From the NCBI GenBank assembly GCA_902778935.1, contig CACYZT010000002.1:124001-188000 (forward strand): a DNA stretch of 64,000 bases, read 5' to 3'. The notes under the pieces are model-generated. The model did not search any database, had not been told where the DNA came from, and worked only from the letters and a program-made list of their open reading frames with translations. Shown here in pieces: positions 59,941 through 64,000 of this stretch. Source of the stretch: an uncultured Bacteroidales bacterium (lineage in GTDB: Bacteria; Bacteroidota; Bacteroidia; Bacteroidales; Paludibacteraceae). Position numbers and translations under genes: made by a program. Positions within the stretch are counted from its first letter, which is position 1; the number at the start of each line of letters is the position of its first letter.

Positions 59941-60632
59941 TTAGCATCATCGTTCCTATATACAATGCAGAAAAATATTTGCATGCATGTTTGGATAGCC
60001 TTCTATGCCAGACGGTACAGGACCTGCAAATCATTCTTGTCAATGATGGTAGCACAGATAACAGTGCCGCTATAGAAAAAGAATATGCAGCAAAGGATTG
60101 TCGTATAGAAGTCTATCAGCAAACACATGCAGGACAATCGGCCGCACGCAACAACGGATTAAAACATGCGAAGGGAGAGTTCATCGCTTTTGTTGATGCA
60201 GATGATACGATAGCCCCGGACTGGTGTGAACAACATCTTTCCGCAATAGAAAGTGCAGCATATGTGCAAAGTGGTTACCAACGAAACAGCAAGCATTTTC
60301 TGCCTAAACACCGATATCAGTTCACCTCACCTTGTATGCGCCTGTACCGCAAGGAAACCATCAACGGTATGCGCTTTACGGAAGGGATGATTTATGAGGA
60401 TGTCATCTGGTCTGCCGATCTATGGTTGAGCGGAGCTTCATGCCGCATGATTAACTATGCCGGCTACGTCTATCGGCAAAATCCAAACAGCACTACCTCA
60501 CGCCCGCATCTCGATGCGCAACGAAAAGTGCTGCATGAACTCAAAATACACGCAAAAGGAGCATCATTCAAAGGTAAACTCATTGCTTGGTACACCATTA
60601 TACGTTTAAAACTATATTTTATATTCAGATGA
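59937..60632 (+). CDS. GT2 glycosyltransferase (short)
   Basis: 231 residues. The N-terminus is a textbook GT-A start: MISIIVPIYNAEKYLHACLD, LVNDGSTDNSA and the metal-binding VDADDTIAPDWC. The region GMIYEDVIWSADLWLSG holds the usual E-D motif of EpsJ/WcaA-like enzymes. It is short compared with the common 300-residue forms but complete, ending LKLYFIFR. AT-rich. The next gene's ATG overlaps its stop (ATGA). Confidence 0.9.
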   Translation: MISIIVPIYNAEKYLHACLDSLLCQTVQDLQIILVNDGSTDNSAAIEKEYAAKDCRIEVYQQTHAGQSAARNNGLKHAKGEFIAFVDADDTIAPDWCEQHLSAIESAAYVQSGYQRNSKHFLPKHRYQFTSPCMRLYRKETINGMRFTEGMIYEDVIWSADLWLSGASCRMINYAGYVYRQNPNSTTSRPHLDAQRKVLHELKIHAKGASFKGKLIAWYTIIRLKLYFIFR

Positions 60633-62749
60633 AACGCATATTCATATTCATCGCAACGGTTTTATTAACTATTAGTATTTCAGCAGCAACCTATTATGCT
60701 TCGCCGAATGGTATCGGAGACGGGAGTTCGTATTTCTCGCCGACAACTTTTGCCAATGGAGTGGCGATGCTGCAGAATGGCGGCGACACACTCTATCTAT
60801 GCGAAGGAACGTACGAATTCTCGGACAAGTTCAGCATCAACAAACGAGGTTCTGCCTCCAAACGCATCGTCATTTCCGGCTATCCGGGGGATGAAGTGCT
60901 GCTGGACTTCCACAAGGTGGCTTACGGCACGCGCGGCATTTCCGTGCATGCCAACTCGCTGTACATCCATATCAAAGACCTTGCGATTGCTTGGTCGGGC
61001 AAGAATAACCTCTATTGCGAAGGTTCCTATTGCTTGTTCGAGAACCTTGACATCTACGGTTCTGCGGACACCGGATGTCAGATGAAGCAAGGCGGCAACA
61101 ATACGATTAAGAATGTGGACAGCCACGATAATTTCGACTACAAGACGATGTCCGGCAGTACAGCCAACTTCGGTGGAAATGCAGATGGTTTTGCTGACAA
61201 GCAGTTCACCGGAGCAGGCAATCACTATATCGGTTGCCGAGCGTGGAACAACAGCGACGACGGGTGGGATTTCTTCCAACGTGTGAGCTCTTCAAATACC
61301 ATTATTGAGAACTGCATCTGTTATCAGAATGGCGCGCCGTATTATGACATGACTCAGCATCCTCGGGCTTTGACGACCGACAAAGCGTGGTTCGACAGCA
61401 AAGTAGGCACACAGATGACCGACCGCTATGGTAATACCATCACTATCACGCTGGACCGATATCCTTGTCAGGGCAACGGCAACGGCTTCAAGATGGGCGG
61501 TCAGGGTACGAACCATAAGATACTCATTCACCATTGCTTGGCGGTCGCTAACTACGCACGAGGTTTTGACCAGAACAATAATGGCGGCACGATGTGGGTG
61601 TATAACAACACGTCTTATGCCAACTACGTCAACTACGGCTTCACGACGGCGTATGGCACCAACACCATTCAGAATTGTATCAGTTATGCAAGCCAGAACG
61701 CCGACAGTTATAAGTCTCAGACGGTTGTCACTATTGACCATAACAGCTGGAACAACGGCTTCTCCGTGTCAGCAAGTGATTTTCAGTCCTTGGATACCAC
61801 GCAGATTCTCGGTCCGCGTCAAGCGAACGGAGACTTGACGGAAGGAACATGCTTGCGTCTACAGGCAGGTTCGGCACTTATTGATGCCGGTATTGACATC
61901 AACCTCGGCTATAATGGCAACGCACCTGATTTAGGTTGCTATGAATCGCCGGGTGAACACCATGACCCGCTTCCTGACGACACCATTCCTGACGTACAGC
62001 CGGAAGGCACACATGCCGTGGCTTTCGTCACCATCACCGGTGCGGCGGAGGACAAAGTGCTTCTGTCCTATCTGCGGGCTAATGACAGTCTCTGGGTAGT
62101 AGAGACCGATGCAATGAATGTTGAAATTGACTATAGCAGTTATGAAGTGATAGTGCTGGGTAGCAAGCCCTCATCCTCTGCGCCGGGATTCGCGCCACTC
62201 AAAGGCTATGACAAACCGATGGTGCTACTCAAGCCATGGCTGCTCAAATCCGGCGTATGGAGTTGGGGCACAGCGGTAAACACTTCTGACCTGAGCGTCA
62301 CGGTCACGCAGCCCGAACACCCGCTCTTTAAGGGACTGACTATTACTGATGGTCAACTGCCGCTTTTCTCCCAATGCAACACCAACGCGGTTACCGGCAT
62401 TTCTGGTTGGAACAACACGTCCGGCTTTAATGAGTTAGGCAACACAGGCAAAGACACAACTGTCATCGCGGAATTCCCTGCCGGCACCGATTGCGATGGG
62501 ACTATTCTGCCGCAAAAGCTTATCATGATAGGTGTGAGCGAGTACTCGACCGCCTATCTGACGAACGAAGGCAAACGGCTCATAGAGAATGCCATCTGCT
62601 ATCTTCTGGGTATTGAGAACACGCACCCGCAGAGCATCGACCAAATCGTCAATCGTCAATCGTTAAATCGTAAATATATCTATAATGGCCAACTCTATAT
62701 TCAAGCAGGCGAGCACATGTATGATGGCATGGGCCGCCTTATTCATTAG
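60629..62749 (+). CDS. Exported PL9-type pectate-lyase-like beta-helix protein
   Basis: 706 residues from ATG 60629, signal peptide KRIFIFIATVLLTISISAA. The right-handed beta helix begins YYASPNGIGDGSSYFSP with GGDTLYLCEGTYEFSD. Asp186 (NADGFADK) and Asp210, Asp211, Asp214 (NSDDGWD) have the same spacing as the calcium ligands I recall for the PL9 lyase Pel9A (D209, D233, D234, D237), and Lys288 in NGFKMGGQG would be the catalytic base after a loop insertion. A second domain (about 460-660) looks ThuA/flavodoxin-like. It ends in the short tail IYNGQLYIQAGEHMYDGMGR. It overlaps the GT2 gene upstream by 4 bases and the BspA-like gene downstream. Confidence 0.85.
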   Translation: MKRIFIFIATVLLTISISAATYYASPNGIGDGSSYFSPTTFANGVAMLQNGGDTLYLCEGTYEFSDKFSINKRGSASKRIVISGYPGDEVLLDFHKVAYGTRGISVHANSLYIHIKDLAIAWSGKNNLYCEGSYCLFENLDIYGSADTGCQMKQGGNNTIKNVDSHDNFDYKTMSGSTANFGGNADGFADKQFTGAGNHYIGCRAWNNSDDGWDFFQRVSSSNTIIENCICYQNGAPYYDMTQHPRALTTDKAWFDSKVGTQMTDRYGNTITITLDRYPCQGNGNGFKMGGQGTNHKILIHHCLAVANYARGFDQNNNGGTMWVYNNTSYANYVNYGFTTAYGTNTIQNCISYASQNADSYKSQTVVTIDHNSWNNGFSVSASDFQSLDTTQILGPRQANGDLTEGTCLRLQAGSALIDAGIDINLGYNGNAPDLGCYESPGEHHDPLPDDTIPDVQPEGTHAVAFVTITGAAEDKVLLSYLRANDSLWVVETDAMNVEIDYSSYEVIVLGSKPSSSAPGFAPLKGYDKPMVLLKPWLLKSGVWSWGTAVNTSDLSVTVTQPEHPLFKGLTITDGQLPLFSQCNTNAVTGISGWNNTSGFNELGNTGKDTTVIAEFPAGTDCDGTILPQKLIMIGVSEYSTAYLTNEGKRLIENAICYLLGIENTHPQSIDQIVNRQSLNRKYIYNGQLYIQAGEHMYDGMGRLIH
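62644..62675. repeat. AATCGTC repeat tract near the end of the lyase gene
   Basis: Units AATCGTC, AATCGTC, AATCGTT, AAATCGT in tandem encode the Asn-Arg-Gln-Ser-Leu-Asn-Arg segment that joins the second domain to the C-terminal tail. Confidence 0.8.
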
Positions 62750-64000
62750 TCTGTCCTGCGCTGCCGAAGAGGCATTTTATCAGGACCTTCGATATACGCT
62801 GGACGAGAACCATCTGACGGCGGAAGTGGCACCCAACCAACGCATTTCGGGCGAACTGTTTATTCCGGCAGAGATTACCGTCGGGCAGCGCACCTATACG
62901 GTCACTTCCATCAGCGACAAAGCATTCAAAGGCAGCAAGAACCTAACCACCATCGTTCTTCCCAAGACCATCGAGCGAGTCTATCGTTCTGCTTTCGATG
63001 GCACAGGTATCATGCTCAATAAAGAGAACTGGAAGGACGGTTGTCTATGGATAGACTCTATTCTTATCGCTACAGACAAGACTATCAAACCGCGTTTCTT
63101 CGTTCCTGAAGGAACACGCCTCATCGCTGCCGGTGCCTTCCAAGGCAATAAAGCTATCCAGCGTGTGGAACTGCCTTCCTGTATCACACGTATTGACCAC
63201 GAGACTTTTCGCGATTGCAAGAATCTGCAGAAAATTGTTATTCCCGTTTCCGTCAGCTCTATCGGCGAAGACGCGTTTACAGGGAGTGGTATATGGCTAA
63301 ATGAGAAGAAATGGAAAAAAGGCGCATTGATTATTGACGATTGTTTGATTGCCACCAATAATAACTTGCCTGCCAAATATATCTTCAAGAACAAGATACC
63401 TATCCGCTTGATAGCCGAACGCGCGTTTGCCAACAATCCTCTGTTGAAGACAGTAGTCATTCCAGCTACCGTCACAGCCATTCCTACCGCAGCTTTCTAT
63501 CAATGCGAGAACTTGACGGACGTCACTATTCCAACTTCCGTACGGGAGGTAGGAAACTTCGCTTTCTATAACTGCGCCAAGCTCCGTTCCGCCACGTTAC
63601 CGCAGGACCTGGAGCGACTTGGAATGGGTGCGTTCTACGGATGCATCAATTTGAAAGAACAGGTTCTAGGCGACCGTATTGAAGTATTGGAGCAAGGTGC
63701 GTTTTATATGTGCCGCTCCATCAAACATCTGTCCTTTCCTGCCCGTTTACGCCGCATTGACAATGGGGTGTTTGCCGGTTGTTCGGCTTTGGAGGAAATC
63801 AAGTTGCCTGAGAGTCTGGAGTATATGGGAGAGATGGCTTTTGCCGGTTGCGCTATCATTCGCGACATCACCATTCCATCGCGTGTTAACTCGCTACCCA
63901 AACAGGCTTTTCAAGCGTGTACACGCCTCTACCGCGTTATTTTGCCCGAAGGGCTGTATGCCGTAGGAGATGAAGCTTTTGACGGATGTCTGGCACTAGA
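62685..64000 (+). CDS. BspA-like leucine-rich repeat surface protein, cut by right window edge
   Basis: Open to the end of the window, 438 codons visible. Two starts are possible: ATG 62685 or ATG 62721/62724, the latter giving MAWAALFISLSCAAEE, a lipoprotein-type signal. Either overlaps the end of the lyase gene in another frame. Then come repeated units of about 23 residues of the TpLRR/BspA kind: IPAEITVGQRTYTVTSISDK, KNLTTIVLPKTIERVYRSAF, CENLTDVTIPTSVREVGNFA, CAIIRDITIPSRVNSLPKQA. Such proteins mediate surface attachment. The C-terminus and any sorting signal lie outside the window. Confidence 0.85.
   Translation, partial: MANSIFKQASTCMMAWAALFISLSCAAEEAFYQDLRYTLDENHLTAEVAPNQRISGELFIPAEITVGQRTYTVTSISDKAFKGSKNLTTIVLPKTIERVYRSAFDGTGIMLNKENWKDGCLWIDSILIATDKTIKPRFFVPEGTRLIAAGAFQGNKAIQRVELPSCITRIDHETFRDCKNLQKIVIPVSVSSIGEDAFTGSGIWLNEKKWKKGALIIDDCLIATNNNLPAKYIFKNKIPIRLIAERAFANNPLLKTVVIPATVTAIPTAAFYQCENLTDVTIPTSVREVGNFAFYNCAKLRSATLPQDLERLGMGAFYGCINLKEQVLGDRIEVLEQGAFYMCRSIKHLSFPARLRRIDNGVFAGCSALEEIKLPESLEYMGEMAFAGCAIIRDITIPSRVNSLPKQAFQACTRLYRVILPEGLYAVGDEAFDGCLAL

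Noticed and set aside
1-64000. tRNA or rRNA genes, insertion sequences, prophage
   Set aside because: No clover-leaf-like segment, rRNA core, transposase or phage structural gene was recognised on either strand; short tRNAs cannot be fully excluded without a scan.

Overview
The window is Bacteroidales chromosome, most likely from an uncultured gut- or rumen-type member. The evidence is the SusC/SusD pair, the TAnnTTTG promoters with a TTTG box 19-20 bases upstream, type IX-like C-terminal sorting domains, the RNase G - COX24-like - HU cluster, a BspA-type leucine-rich repeat protein and an HU-LysM fusion. No rRNA, tRNA, CRISPR array, transposase or phage gene was seen.

Layout. 1-4.2 kb: an AT-rich minus-strand block of unrecognised small membrane and secreted proteins, including a tiny protein with a triple GGPC motif and a secreted protein whose metalloprotease motif has decayed. 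4.25-9.8 kb: a membrane-spanning TPR/HTH regulator divergent from lepA, nhaD-like and dedA genes. 9.8-17.7 kb: a minus-strand division operon (GT2, helical protein, murC, ftsQ, ftsA, ftsZ, Wzz-like protein) read from one promoter. 17.9-21.3 kb: S9 peptidase, acyl-ACP thioesterase and a free-standing TSCPD domain. 21.4-29.4 kb: RNase G/COX24-like/HU, mutY, a DUF2520 - M20 - FecCD operon, panB and a membrane protein. 29.5-43.3 kb: a galactoside locus of two convergent halves, galK-galM-GH2 on the plus strand and MFS - lipoprotein - SusC - SusD - glycan-binding-like protein on the minus strand. 43.5-44.8 kb: a PLP histidine-decarboxylase-type enzyme carrying a signal peptide. 45.1-64 kb: a long plus-strand run, recQ-rimO-HU-HU/LysM-uvrA, passing by overlapping stop/start codons into surface-glycan genes (WbpM/CapD-type dehydratase, WecA/TagO-type transferase, ABC-F, deacetylase-like protein, GT4, GT2, PL9-type lyase) and ending in a BspA-like protein cut by the window edge.

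Working together: the division operon links precursor synthesis to the Z ring. The galactoside locus would import a glycan by SusCD, cleave it with the GH2 enzyme, move the sugar through the MFS permease and feed galactose into GalM/GalK. The last third builds and perhaps trims an exported polysaccharide.

The most interesting signals are: (i) the left-edge cluster; (ii) the pseudo-protease; (iii) the secreted PLP decarboxylase; (iv) three divergent promoter pairs sharing one near-palindromic -33 element close to TTTGCATATATGCAAA; (v) short tandem-repeat tracts (units of about 7-12 bases) scattered between genes and also in frame inside housekeeping genes (murC, rimO, GH2, ABC-F). Functions were judged from sequence by eye and memory; no searches were run.
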